A stretch of 64,000 nt of DNA, taken from Macrotrachela quadricornifera. Taxonomy: Eukaryota; Rotifera; Eurotatoria; Philodinida; Philodinidae. Below the pieces are notes generated by a model, which was not told where the DNA came from, searched no databases, and saw only the letters and a program-made list of their open reading frames with translations. The stretch spans positions 1 to 64,000 of the forward strand of contig JAJEKB010019203.1 in the NCBI GenBank assembly GCA_022393335.1, given 5' to 3'. A program made the translations under genes and the position numbers. Of the stretch, positions 25,270 to 38,823 are shown piece by piece. Each line of letters starts with the position of its first letter. The stretch's first letter is position 1.

Positions 25270-28200
25270 TGTTAGTAAGATTTTTATTAGATTAAAAAAT
25301 AAGAATTTGTTAAATTTTAAAAAGAAGATAAGAAGAAAATATAGGTCTTTTCTCTATAATAACACGTCGCACATCAATTAGTGATGACAACCACTCTTAG
25401 TCATTGACAACTTTCTTTATCCTATTGTGATGTGTTTAAAGCGATAGAGGGCAGACATAATCAACATTTTTTTTTTCGTAAAAAGGTATACCTAATGGTT
25501 TTGTTTCTTTTTTAACTTACAGATTTTAATATATTTTACAATTTGATGCTCAATTTGTGAGCTCTTCAGTCAATGAATCAATCCCATTCTTGTGTAGCAC
25601 GTTTAAGTGCTCTGAAATGAATAACATTTTTAAAAAAATCAACTATTCCGACTATGTTAAGTGCCTCAAAACTCAAAATTCATTGACAAAAAAGTGTCAC
25701 TACGTTACGTTTGTTTTTTTTTGTATTTCTTACGCGCATGTTAAAAGCTAGAAGAGAACTTTTTTTGCTATTGAATAGTTTTACAAAACGTGCTCTTTTG
25801 ATTATTTATTTGGATAGAGTTTTTTTTTTAGAAACGCAAACTTAAGTAAGAGCACCAAAGAAAAAGGGCTCTTTTATGTCGGGGATTACATGACAAAAAA
25901 AAACTTTCTATACACTCTAGGTTTCAAGAAAAACTATTGACTTTTGTAACATAGATAGAGTATAACGAACTGCGTCGAATGATGTTTGAACAAACTTCCT
26001 ACCTGTTATAGTCTCTGAGATAATTGATGAACAATGTGTCAAAAAGGTATTAATGCACATTTTAGACAAAACAAATGAACACTTAATAGTGTAAAAACAG
26101 TGATATGATTAAGATTTTTACAAAATATCGAATGAATTAGCACTAGGATCCGCTTTATTTATTTTTATCAGATTTCTTACTCTAAGTCTGTCATCGATCA
26201 GATAAAGGACAATGAGAACGATTGGTTATGGATTTCATTATTGACAGTTGTGATATGAATGTTCTGAACATTATGATAGTATCGTTCAGCAAAAGAAATG
26301 CATGAGATCAGGTGTCTCTAGTTTCGATTTTAATGACTTCTTTTAAATGGTCCTACTAACTTTTTTCAGTGATACGAGTTTTGTTCTAGATAGATTTATT
26401 TCAGAATTTAATCGCATTACGAGAGATTTTGCCAATATTTTTAGATTCTTCGGTAATTTTATAACTTCTTTTATCGAGACTGATAAACATAAAATTTATG
26501 TCTGTACGAAAATGAACTTTACAATCAATTCATACGTAATTTTTTAATATCATACAAAAGAATGATAACGCATCTAATAAAGACACATACGGAATGACAT
26601 TGCTTACTAGCCTATAAAAAGTTTCTATTCGTTTTTCTTCTTTCACTCTTACCATGTCATCTTTTTTCGTCAAACTGCTTCTTATAGTCTCATTGCCACT
26701 AGTCACTATGTACATAATTGAGACTGTATCAATTCCTTCAAAACTATCATCAGAAAGTGTTTCTAATTGGCTGCCATCAGATTCAGATTGTAGGCTATTC
26801 GATAAAACATGCTGTAACCCAGGTCCCTGGTAATTACTAGTCTAGAGCACGGTTTTCATGACTTGATTATCATACATCATTTCAGCAACAACAATTTTGT
26901 CACAGCTTTTCAGATTCCTTTTTTTTGTCTATATTGATAAATAAAATAATGAGTAATAGGAGTATTGACATCATTATCTGAATAAATAGAAACATTATTA
27001 TGAGATGTGTAAGAAGAAGAAGAAGAGATTTGTTCAAATTCCGTAAATTCTAAACTTTATAAGATTTTGAAATTCAAACATCAATCAAAGAATAAGCTGT
27101 TATCAATCAGAATAAAACAGAATCCAAAGGATTGTTAAAACATTGCTAATAAATCATTCCTAGGCTTTCAAACGACGTGATTAAACTCATCGAGCCAGGT
27201 TCGACCACGACGATTAAATAACTGCTGTGATGTCACGTATCAAAAAAATTTTTGATGCCAAAAATACTACGGGCATAATATCTGTATCATGAATATTGAA
27301 TTATAACACATATATTTTCTCTAGTAGATATATGTAATAGATTTCCACTGCTATTACAGGCATGTTGTTTACATACCATCACATTACTTTAGCGGTTACT
27401 ATCTGTTTTCATTTCCTTTCTGTATATTCTTTGGTTCTTTTATCTTATTGAAGCTGCTTTTTTTTCTTCATTCATTCTAGTGAGAACAAACATAATGAAT
27501 ATATCATCAGATGAGTATTTATTTTTTTCGTAGATTTGAGGACGAACAAATCAAATAAAATTTATCATGACATAAAGTATGTGGAAAATGCAGTGATGTT
27601 TGCATTTCTCAAAGGCATGATAGTGGAAACATAGTTTTAAAGTAACTTGGCATATATAATATATGAAAAATGTGTAAGGTTGATATTTCATTATCTCTCG
27701 TCATCTATTACACTCCGAGATTTCTCAAAATTCCTGTGTTTTTGAGAGTTACTTGAGTTTTAAGAATTATTAAAAATATATTATTCTTTTCTAAGAACTA
27801 CAAATTTTTATAGACGGTTGGTCCTTGTAACAAAAGCGCTGTTGACAAAAATTTTACAGAAGAAAAGACTACTGCATTCAGAAATAAAAACGTCATATAC
27901 ATAATACCTTATAATTTTCCTCTATGTTCTAAGAAATTTTAACAAAGATGATTAGCGGTTGCCTATCAAGACAAACCATCGATAATAAGCTGTAGTTTCT
28001 AGATGAAGATAGCATATTTTTTTCGGACAAAATTTAAAAAGTAGTAGCATATGTACAATCCGAATGAAAATTTCCCTTAAAAGCGATCTTTTCGCTAAAA
28101 ATAGTTCTTGCCTATGATAATACTAATAATTATAACAAGGTTTTTTTTCACAAATTTGAGATTGCTTTTCTTAGTCAGACTCTATTTACCAAAACAACAA

Positions 28201-29757
28201 AAGTTTCAGCAATGATAAAGTTTCACTGGATGACAGGGTTTGAGAATGTCGTCATTATTTCTGATAGGATTTTAAAGTTGTGAACGATTTGAAAGTATAT
28301 CTCAAAGATGATTCTGTCATTCTATCAAAAACCAAATAACAGATCCGGAGATCCCAGCATTAGATAAAGAATAGTTGAATGATTCTAGAACACTAGAGAA
28401 CGTTTAAAATCTGTTTGACTCCCTTAAAAATATTCGAACACAAAAAACGATCACTTTTGCGAATAGTAACTATAGCGAAATTATCAAACTTTTCCCATTT
28501 AAGAGAAAAGAGTTGAATAAGGACCAGTTTGACTGAGAGATTTTATGTAGCTTCCACTATTTAGACCTCTTCACACGAATTTTAAATTTTTTTTGAACCT
28601 ACATCTATGCTTACGATACAAGTCCTACAATCTCTGAAAGTTTCATTCCATTCACGTTAAGCTGATGTAGATTTTAGTATGCTTTTGAGAGAATCGTCCT
28701 ACGTCTTTCCTATTTGAGTTGTTTTATGTGACACAGTATGAACATCGAAGAAACTTGATTATTGTATCGTTTCTTCTGAAGTTTTACATTTCTGAAGCCA
28801 CACTTATATTAGACTCTTCAAGTCATGAAATGTTTATCTATTTTTAAGGTATTTGCCTCTTGTTTGTTTTTGTTATTATATTTTTCCTTTATTCTTTTTC
28901 GCTTTCCTACTTGGTTGTTTAGACTACGATCAGAAAGAAAGACATGAATCACGAAATAGGACTTATAGAGATTGTTAGCGATTACATTTGACATGGATAG
29001 TAGAGAAGACTACGTAATTGATTCTGTATTCGTTAAATAGCTTCATCGTTTCGATTGTTAGGGTTCTTTCATATAATGTAGTATGTATAAATATGGCAGT
29101 AGATTAGATCAGTCAAAAAGAAAACTAATGTGATATGTACATGTTAGAAGATATATGCATCATCCGCTTTTCTTTCTGTTCTCTATACATTTTTTCTTTC
29201 GTTCTAGTCACATTATATTCTTTCTTTTCTCTTCACATATGCTAGTTATCTTTGATCTGTTCACATTTCATCATCTCGTTCATTGTTCTCATTTCGTTAT
29301 CTTTCTAGTTGCATCAGTTTCTTTTTGTGATGATATCGAACCGTAGGTCAGCTTCACCTTTATTTGTATGTATTATATTTTTGTGCTGATTTCTTCTCAA
29401 TAAATCATTTGTTTGTCTTTCTTCATTACCATCTTATTTTCAGTTGAAGTGATCGCATAAGACAACTTGATCACAGTACAAATTGTATAATTGAATAATA
29501 AATGAAAAAAGATGCTTTTTTCGTCGAACATAGAACAATCTAAATGACATCGTGTGTCAATAGTTTTCATTATAAGCTAGAGAAGGTTTTGTTTGATTTC
29601 CATCTTTTATTCATTTAATTGAGGGTTTCAAGACGATAAGTACTATGAAACAGTTCTTCGGTAAAATGAGATATTGACATTTTTCTCGAAAAATTGTGGC
29701 AATATTGTTGTTGTTTTAGATTATATTTTGAAAATCAGTATATTAATTTAAAACAAA
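25270..29757. other. 4.5-kb intergenic region, no supported gene
   Basis: Diverse AT-rich sequence without exon-like coding blocks. The open frames at 25557-25751, 26347-26547, 26530-26715 and 29155-29346 have no domain and no splice-linked neighbours. I saw no clear transposon termini or long repeats. Confidence 0.55.
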
Positions 29758-30195
29758 ATGACCACTGAAAATAGTGATGAAACTCAGATTCGGCAATTAA
29801 TTACCGATTGGACAAATGCTTTATGTGTGAAAGATATTGATCGAATGATGACCAATTACGCCGATAATGTTATTGTCTTCGATGTGAAACCTCCATTTCA
29901 GATCAAAGGAGCAACCGAATTGAGACAAATATGGGAAAACTGCTTACCTTGTTTTCCAGAATCTTTCCACATCGAAACTCGAGACATGGTTATTCATGTT
30001 AGTGGTGATGTAGCATTTGCTCACTGGATCTGGCGTTTCACTGGTATGCAACAAGATCATCCGGCAACACAAACTTGGATGCGTACAACTGTTGGTTATA
30101 AAAAACAGAATGGACAATGGTTGATTGTGCACGAACATGTATCTCTTCCATTCAATCCAGAAACATCTCAAGTAGTATTTACTACCGATCCATAG
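29758..30195 (+). CDS. SnoaL-like / NTF2-like (DUF4440-type) small protein
   Basis: A single 145-residue exon starts MTTENSDETQIRQLITDWTN. The opening helix, the DVKPPFQIKGATELRQIWEN segment, DVAFAHWIWRFTG and the closing GQWLIVHEHVSLPF follow the cone-shaped alpha+beta fold of the SnoaL/ketosteroid-isomerase superfamily, at the usual length (~130-150). Most characterised relatives are bacterial, and members include isomerases, hydrolases and non-enzymatic proteins, so the substrate cannot be told. The protein has no targeting signal and is probably cytosolic. It has no intron and stands alone between two geneless stretches. A polyadenylation signal AATAAA lies at 30229-30234, so it looks like a functioning eukaryotic gene. 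Bacterial origin is a possibility, not shown. Confidence 0.8.
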   Translation: MTTENSDETQIRQLITDWTNALCVKDIDRMMTNYADNVIVFDVKPPFQIKGATELRQIWENCLPCFPESFHIETRDMVIHVSGDVAFAHWIWRFTGMQQDHPATQTWMRTTVGYKKQNGQWLIVHEHVSLPFNPETSQVVFTTDP

Positions 30196-31042
30196 ATGAA
30201 TCTATTGCTATATATCGATATCGAATTGAATAAAGAAAGACCTTATGTTAAAAAATCAACTTGACATCTAATGTTGTGTAATTATTAACATTCAGATAAA
30301 ATAGAATAAGAAGAATTGAGGATTTTTCCTTTTTACCTATCTCATTAAATTTCAATTAATTTCAATAGAAATCATTTTAGTTGATGATCTCTGGTTTTTT
30401 TCATTCATCATGTCTAAAAAATGGAATTATAGTAATAATGTTCGATCAAATATAGATTTATACAGTACTCATAGATAATAGCATTATCTTCATTTTTAAA
30501 ATACTCAAAATAGACTTTCGCTCTGCATAACTGTTGTCGTATTTATTATACCAATATTTCCCATCTTTCTGCCTATATATTATTAGTAGAAAACATGTAA
30601 TAATCAATTTGAAAAACGTAAACATTATCACTATGATATATATATAATGAATAAGATATAAACGTTATTAGCTTTTAGCAACATCCAATATAACTGTATA
30701 TACAATTAAAAGAACACGTGATTAATTAGAGTGGTAGTACAAAATTTACCACGATAAAGAAAGTCTGCTCTATAGGACGAGACATGATATCAAGAAGATC
30801 CTGATAACAGTCTCTGATGAAGAAGCCATTGTATACAAAATAGTTAATCAAGATCAAACCAAAAACAAACAACATATTGATCAAGTTATTTTCAAAAGTA
30901 TCTTATATTGATTCGAAAGATGCAAATTGATATTGATAATGCTTGTAATTTAAAACCCAAAGCTTTTATTTCTTGTTATTAATAACAACATAGAAAAAAA
31001 AAATTTTAAGATATCTGGCTATGAATACACTGTACAAATATA
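30196..31042. other. intergenic
   Basis: Holds the AATAAA signal of the SnoaL-like gene (30229-30234) and the 3' flank of CEP131. Nothing else was recognised. Confidence 0.5.
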
Positions 31043-34000
31043 TTAAGATGGTAAAGTTTTTTTGGTTGTATTATTGTTAGGATTTGACGGTGTTGTAGCA
31101 ATTAATTTTCTTTGTTGTGTTAATAAACCTTCAAGATGATCAGCTCGTTTAACTGCAGCTTCAAATTGAGTACGTAATGCTTGTACTTGTTCATCTTTTT
31201 TACTAATGGCTTGTTTAATTCTTAAATAAAAAAATTAATAATAAAGAAAAATGAATTAAATTTTAAATTTACTTTTCATGTACAGTGTCTAATTCTTTAT
31301 CTTTATCTCTTTGTAATCCATCGATTTCTTCTTTTTTCCTATCTAATTCTAATTGTTGTCGAGCACGTAATTCTGCCATATCATTTTTAATACGACGATT
31401 TTCTTCTTCCGTTAATACAAGTCGATCAGCAAATTCTTGTCGAATTATATCTGATAAACGTTCACGTTCTTTTTGTAATGTATCAGTAATCTTTAAAAAT
31501 ATATATATATATATATATTATAATAAAATACAAAAATTTTATAATTGATAGTTTTCTTACTTTTTTAACATCATTAATTTCAGTTTCTTTTTGTTTAACT
31601 ATAACTTGTAATCGTTCATTTTCACCTGTATAAATAAAAAAAGTTATTTAGAGAGGAACTTTCTCAATTGAGCAATTCGTAAAAGTCACTTTTATTATAT
31701 AAACATTGAGAGATCATGTTTTAAGCTAATGAATTTTTTTCTATAGAATTATTTATACTACTATGATAATGAAATGATATTAATTGAGCAAAAAAACTGA
31801 CAGTATACTTCTCAGCAGTTTAATCGATATGTAGATTGATTTGCAGCATATAAAAAAAGTATTTACCTTCAACTTCTGTCATTTGTGCTTTAATTTGATT
31901 AAATCGTTCTTTTGTTTGTTTTTCTGAATGTTCAAGTTCACGAAATTCAGCTTCATATTTATCTCGAATACGTCTAAATTATTTAAATATTTTTTTCTAA
32001 AAATGAATTTTCTATAAAAAAAAAATAATGAAATGTACTTCACACGATTTTCTGCTGTACGTTCAGCTTCTTCTTTTGTCATTGTTGTATCTGATTCAAA
32101 TTGTGATATAATTTTTTCAATTTCTTTATCACGTTCACGTCTCATTTGTTCTCGTAATTCTCGTTCTTTACTAGCTAAAGATGTTTCTTGTTTTTTCATA
32201 TAATTTTCTTCCCAATTTTGTTTTTCTAATACTAATTTTTCTTTTAATTCATGTATTTCACTTGTATATCGTCGTTCTTGTTCTAAACGTATTGCTTCAT
32301 ATTCACGTTTAGCAGCATCAACAGCTGTTCGATGATTATCTTCAATATCACGTCGAAGTCTAAAAAAATATTTCTTGAATATAAATAATAGATTGAGCAA
32401 AAAAGCGAAGACGATTAACAAAGTAACCGCGAACTTTTTGTTTAATCTAGTATCACAAAAAGAAAACGAGAAAATCTTTTTACTTATCAAGATCAGCACG
32501 TTGTTTAGTTGCTAATTCAGCTTGTCGATTTTTTTCATCTTCAATTTCTGTATAAAGTCGACGTCGTTGTTCAGCAAATGATTTTTCTTCATCACGTATA
32601 GATTTTTCATATTTTTCTCTAGCTATATCTCTTTCACGTGCAATAGCTGATTCTTTTTCACGTTCTAATTGATCACGTAAATCTTCTGTCATACGAACAT
32701 AACGTTGTGCAGCACGTTCATCAGCTGCTAATAATTCGGCTTCATGTACAGTTTTCATTTTTCCTAATTCTGTTTTATGTTTACCAATTAATTTTTGTAT
32801 TTCAGGTTCTAAACCACGTACAGTTAATTCTTTTATTTTTTTCGTTTTTTCATCAATCCAACGTTCTCGACGTAATTTTTCAGCAGCTTCATGTACATCT
32901 TTTAATTTTTGTAATTCAATTCGATGTGATTCTTCCATATTTTTTAAACGATCACTTGATTTTTTATCGATAGTTTTTAATTCAGTAACTAAACGTTCAC
33001 ATCGTTCAGATAATGTCTTTTTATCATCAATTAACTAGAAAAAGAAAAAAATATTTAAAAGAAAATTAAAAGAATTAATGAACTTGATCAATAAATGATA
33101 AATGACGTTGTATAGTAGCTTCATAATCATCTTTTTGTAATTGTAAACGATGTTCTAATTCACGTTCGGATTCTTTTGCATGACGAATATTTAATTCACG
33201 TTGTTGATTCTAATTGTACGAAACAAAAATTTCTTTTGTTAATCAAATTAATTCCTTACTAATCGTTGTTGAAGAATAATTAATTGTCGTTGTTTTTCTT
33301 CATTATCTATTCTTAATTGTAGAACTGTTTCTGTAATATCATGAGCTGTACGAGCTGCTTCACCATCATCATCATCATCATTATTATCATCTTCAATTTC
33401 TTCTTTGAATGGTTTTGTTGATTGAACACCAACCATTAAAGATTTATGTGGTGTTTTTACCTAACATTTAATAAACAATAGTAATGCATAAACTTCGTTT
33501 TTATTATTATATCATCAATGGACGTATGAGAACGAAATGATATTTCAGACGGGGATCAACGGAAGATGATCTTAAAACGAACCTCAGCTGAATTTTCTAA
33601 GGAAAAAAAATCCGATAAAAGCTTTGAAAAAACATATAGATCGACTTCGTTTTTGATCCTGATTTTGCGTATATTATTAGTTTTAACATAAGTTCTATTT
33701 TCTTTTCAATTAAAATCTGTTAAATATAGGTTAGAAAAAGCGCATAATTGTATTTAAATTATATAATTATCGAACTTCTCTAAAATGAAATTCTATACTT
33801 TTGTTTCATGTTTTATTTGTTGATCAACTGATGGTGATGCTCGAATTTGTGTTACAGAAACTGATTGTGCTAATTTTTTTGGTTGTTGTTGTTGTTGTTG
33901 TTGTTGTCGAGTTGATTGAGGTGGAGTTGTAAAACGAACTGTTGATGGTGTTGTCGATTTTTGTGATCGAACACTTTCAATAATAATCTCATTATGATTA

Positions 34001-35846
34001 GCTTCATCTAAATAGGATAATATTGAATCGACTCTATTTGGAGGTTGAGGTGGTAATTCATCGATAGTATGTGGAGATGATGTTGATTCGATTAAATAAG
34101 CTAAATTAAATAGAATAATTTTTAATTATAGTTAATTAATGAAGTTTTTTTTTACGATATTAAATCCTACCAGAATCATTTTCAAGTGAAGGTTGAATTG
34201 GAAATCGTTCGACTTCTTCTAATTTTCGTAAGGTTTCATAAACATCAGTTAATGTTACTTTTGATGTTGAAGATGATGCTGTTGAACTTTCATATGTGAT
34301 TTTCTATAATAAAAATAAATGAAATAATTTAATTCGTTTTTTTTTTATAAGATTAAATACTTCATCAATATGTGGTGAAGGTGGAAGTTGTGATGAATTA
34401 AGATGTGTTCGCTGTCTAGCTGATGATGGTCGATAATTAGGTGTTGATGGACGACGTTCATCAAGTTTATTATGATTATCATATTGTTGTTTTTTTCGTT
34501 GTTGTGCTTCCTAATTAAATAGTAAAATAATAATATTGAAAAATAATAAAAAAATCAATATTACTTTAAGTGCTGTTAATCGTGTTTGACGTTGTTTATC
34601 TTCTCGAGTTTTTTTTTGTTCAAGTAATGCTAATTTTTCTAATTCTTTTGTTCGTTCCATTGATGCTTGATATTCAAATTTTTTTTGTTCAAGTACTCTA
34701 TAATAAAAAACAAAAATTTACAAAATAAAATTTTTTTTATTTATTAAATAAACCTTTTTAATGCTGCTTCGGACATTTTACGTCTCATTCGAATTTTTCG
34801 ATACCAACGTTGAATAGTAATTGAAGCCATTTTTGTTTTTAAATCAATTTCAACTGGTGTTGCTTGTGCAATACCAGCTATTTGAGATGCTGGCATATGT
34901 TGTTCACGTCGATTATGACTTGATTGTAGAAGATTTGTATCAATTGTTTTTTTTCCATTAAGACTATCACGTGACATACCTATTGGACCAACACCACGAT
35001 TTTGTTGTTTTGGAGTAAATGATGTATTTATATCATGAAAATCATCAATCCAACGACCTGTATCATCCCATTCATTTTCATTAGGTTTTTGTTGAAATGA
35101 TTGTCTTTGTTGATTTTCTTGATCAGTAAAAAATGCATCAGCATCATCATGTTGAGAATTTAATCCATGATATGCATTCGATGATATTGACTATAAATTA
35201 AATCAAATATTGTCAATTGATAAGAATTAATTTTTGAAAATATTTTTTAGAATGAGAAATGTGCGAAAGTTATTCTATCTTATTAGAAATTCTTTTTTTT
35301 AAGATAAAAATGTCTAAATTTTTGTATTTCGATTACAAAATCGTAGCTTTTAGATGTAATAAAATTTAAATTAAATAGAAATAATATATGAAAAAACTTT
35401 TTTGGAATGTTTTATATAAATATCACGATTAAGTTCTTTTCATATTATTTAAAATAAATTTTATACTTGTTTAACATCTGATGTTGGTGAGGTAAGCCAA
35501 GCAGGTCGTTGTCCACTATTACTATGTCGTCTAGAATTGAAAATAGAAAAAAAGAACAACAAATTTATTAATAAATTCAAATAAAAATAAATCACCTTTG
35601 TCGAGCACTACTTATAGTCGAATTAAATCGATGTTCTCTAGCACTATCTAAAAATAAAACAATATACATTAATAATTCTATATAAATTTTTATTATATTT
35701 TAACTACTTCCTCTTGAAGATGTAATTGGTTGTTTCGATTGAGAATTACTTCTTGCACTTGATGGACGTGAAGATATATTTCCTGATGGTTGAACAGAAT
35801 TTCCTTTTAATGAAAAATTAAAACCATCATTTGAACGAAATGCCAT
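31043..35846 (-). CDS. CEP131: centrosomal protein CEP131 (AZI1)
   Basis: Sixteen exons in phase on the minus strand: 35846-35708, 35647-35596, 35530-35467, 35190-34754, 34697-34565, 34510-34361, 34303-34171, 34100-33799, 33460-33260, 33209-33084, 33034-32484, 32359-32039, 31973-31867, 31625-31561, 31490-31273, 31220-31043. The product is 1058 residues (human 1083). The N-terminal third is Ser/Gln-rich and disordered. An IQ motif (ITIQRWYRKIRMRRK) lies at about 205-222 and an eight-Gln run near 470. The C-terminal half is coiled coil, with the family's best block at about 625-650 (EKTKKIKELTVRGLEPEIQK). The end, EAAVKRADHLEGLL, matches the vertebrate C-terminus. CEP131 is a centriolar-satellite and basal-body protein needed for cilium formation and BBSome traffic, which suits a ciliated animal. 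Confidence 0.93.
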
Positions 35847-36075
35847 TATTAATCTTATTAAATTCCTTTGAAAAATTTCCTTACAAATAAAATAAATATT
35901 CTTTCAGATATACCATACTTATATTCTTTAATCTGTAGAATACTTAGCAATAGACTTTATTTTATACATAGATGTCAGTTGAAAATGTTTTTTCTAATAT
36001 TATCTGATTGGTTTAGAAAATAATACTAATGATATTCACTGTTTCATATTGAAATAAAATAAATTCCTTATTTGA
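35847..36075. promoter_or_regulatory. bidirectional promoter region, CEP131/RANBP3
   Basis: Only 229 bp separate the two divergent start codons. The segment is AT-rich and has no open frame, so both promoters and leaders must fit here. No specific factor site is claimed. Confidence 0.5.
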
Positions 36076-37646
36076 ATGATGTCAGACAATGGTAAGTAAT
36101 TACGATTCTTTTTTTTTTTAAATTAATTATTTACTTTATTTTAGCAGAAATTATTAATACTAATGATAATAAAACAAAAGAAGAAGAAGCTTCATTGCCA
36201 TCATTTAATAATGTAAATACATCAACACCAGTTCGTTTATTTGGACAATTTAAACAGAATGGTACAAGTTTTAATAGCTTTGGTCAATTATCTTCAAGTG
36301 AAGATAAATCTCCATCATCATCAACAACAACTACAACAGCAAGTTATTTTACAAATACACTTTCAAAAATGTCATCAACTAATGGTGGAGGATTTGGTTC
36401 ATCATCAACATCATTAGCTGCATCACTTGCCCCACTTAGTTCAAGGTACAAAATAATAGAAGAAATTCATTTTTTAAATTAAAATAAATATTTTTTCTTT
36501 CAGTAAACCATTGTTTGGTGAATCAAGTAGTACAACATCAAGTTCATTTACAAATGTTAAAACAAATAAAGATGATGATGAAGAAGAAGATGAAGAAGAT
36601 AACGATGAAAATGATGAAGAAAAAGATGATGATAATAATAAAACAACACCATCGTTATTTGAAACAGCAGCTGAATATGAAGCTAAACGAGCATCAACTC
36701 ATCCAGCAGCTAATATTCAAGGTGATACATCAACTGGTGAAGAACATGAAATTACAAAATTTCAGGTTTTTAAATTTTTTAAAAATAAGAATTTATATTT
36801 GAAATTTATTTAATATAGATGGCTGGAAAATTATATATGTATCATCCTGAACAACAACAATTTGTTGAACGTGGTTATGGTATTTTAAAAATAAATGAAA
36901 GTCATGATCCATCTGATTGGAATAAATTACAAGCACGATTAAGTAAGATATTAATACATTTCTAAAATCGAGATTAAAAATTAAAAGAATTTTTCTTTTC
37001 TTCTATTTAGTTATGAGACTTGACAAAGCATTTCGTGTTATTCTTAATTCCCCAATATTTCCAAAAATGACTGTTGAACGTGCAACAGATCGATCAGTAC
37101 GATTTGGTGCTCAAGATGAATCACAATTACGAATATTTGTTATTAAAGTAAATATATATATAATTATTAATTTGATTAATAAAATTTTCTTCTTTTTGTT
37201 TTATTTAGTCAACAGTTAGTGATTGTGCAAATTTATGTAAAGAATTACAATCACGTATAGAAATAATTGAACGGCAACAAGCATCATCAAATGTTAATTC
37301 ACCTGTATATCTTTCAAATTATTATTGTTAAATGAAAATATCGACTGTTTGGTTTTTTTTTAATTTTTAGGCTAAAGATAATTTAAATACATCAGATTCT
37401 TCTCATACTCAAAATACATCAACTCGTATTCGTAAACGATCTCATTCAAAAAGTGATTCCGATACATCGGAGACTACAAATGATCTATCAAAAAAATCTA
37501 AGTATGAATTAAAATAAAATTTATATAAAAGATTTTTTTATTTATTTTTGTTTAGATTAATTGAAGGATATCGAGAAGATAATAAAGATACAAGTGATGA
37601 AGATTCTGAAGGAAGCAAAACAGGCGAACAAGAAACTACGAGTTAA
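36076..37646 (+). CDS. RANBP3: Ran-binding protein 3 (RanBD domain)
   Basis: Eight exons: 36076-36091, 36145-36445, 36504-36765, 36819-36942, 37011-37147, 37209-37304, 37371-37501, 37556-37646. Two adjacent ATGs (36076 and 36079) give 385 or 384 residues. The first exon is only 16 bases. The N-terminal half is Ser/Thr-rich with a run of Asp/Glu. Residues ~190-300 form a Ran-binding domain (AGKLYMYHPEQQQFVERGYG, IMRLDKAFRVILNSPIFPKM). The C-terminal tail has the basic cluster RIRKRSHSK followed by acidic residues. RANBP3 is a nuclear cofactor that stabilises CRM1-RanGTP-cargo export complexes. The single RanBD and the acidic/Ser-rich N-terminus distinguish it from RanBP1 and Nup358. It is divergent from CEP131. 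A polyadenylation signal AATAAA lies at 37675-37680. Confidence 0.88.
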
Positions 37647-38823
37647 AAATTAATAATGTTCATTTTTTTTTTCAAATAAAGGACTTATACAGTAATGCAT
37701 CTATATATAGGAAAGATTATATTTTCTTTTCTCTTTTTATTCAAAAACTATGTTGCTAATTATGAATTGGTAATGTCATTATCAAAATCATATTCATATT
37801 GTATTGTTAGGAACAATAATTATAATATTTTTTTTTTTGGTGAATAATTTAAACAAATTTAGATTGACTAGACAATATTACTTTATAATAGTTGATTTAA
37901 GGTTGTCTCTATTGATGTTTTATAGGTAATCGATATATCGTTTTATCCATCTATTGAGTTAATTGAGTCTGTTGTTTTTCTTAATGAAGTCATATATTAT
38001 GTTATATGTAGTCTATTTATTCTTAATGTACAAAAATGATTTATTATTTTGAAAAAAAAAACTCATTTAGAATTTTATCTGTGATGCGTATAAAATAAAT
38101 ATGGATCTGTCACACGTGTAAAACAAAAAAAAACCAATTATATACAATAGATAGAAATAAATTGCTCCTTTTATTCTATTATTATTAATATAAATGATAT
38201 TCTAAAAAGACACAAAATAAGGCGTTCTTTGTCGATATTTGTTAATATACATTCAGTAAATCAATGTCGTTACTATGATTTTGTTTTTTATTCTGTCGAT
38301 TAACTGTTGGATGCACATGTGTGGGGGCGTTTTCACAATGTCTTGTAAATATCGTATTGCCGCCATATTTGTGTTTATGCAATTGGTATCAATGTATATA
38401 TATATATATATATACGGGAGAATTCGTCATCTTGTATGTATTCACAACTGACTTTTGTACAGAAGAAACGCAAGCGTATGCCATTGCATCGATTTACAAG
38501 AGCATGTCTCTCTCGTCGTATTTTTTATGGAGTCGTAATTAGAAAGTATAGAGAAGAGAGAACGACGAATACAATCGGTCCTAAGAAATGACAATTCTTC
38601 GTTTTTTTTCTCTTTCCTTTTTCTTCTTGTTTCGATCGCATCTATTGTTCTATTTTTCTCTTCTCTATCCTTTTCGTTGGATGAAGTTCGTTCGTTTATT
38701 TAGTAAAAGGACAGAGAGAAAGATGAGTGTTATTCTCTTTATTTTTTCTTTTCGTTTCGTTTCGTTTTACTCTTTATATGATTCAAACATACGAAGAAGA
38801 AATTTTACTTTAGAGAGAACAAC
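37647..38823. other. intergenic, leader of the sHSP gene at its end
   Basis: Contains a TA-dinucleotide run at about 38395-38413 and a CT/GA-rich stretch (38545-38815) that is probably the promoter and 5' leader of the next gene. Open frames at 38321-38542 and 38588-38866 are unsupported. Confidence 0.5.

Noticed and set aside
26347..26715. Opposed open frames at 26347-26547 and 26530-26715
   Set aside because: No recognisable domain, no splice-linked exons, and residue composition typical of AT-rich non-coding DNA.
38395..38413. TA-repeat as a promoter element of the sHSP gene
   Set aside because: It is a simple microsatellite more than 400 bp from the ATG. No heat-shock element was convincing.
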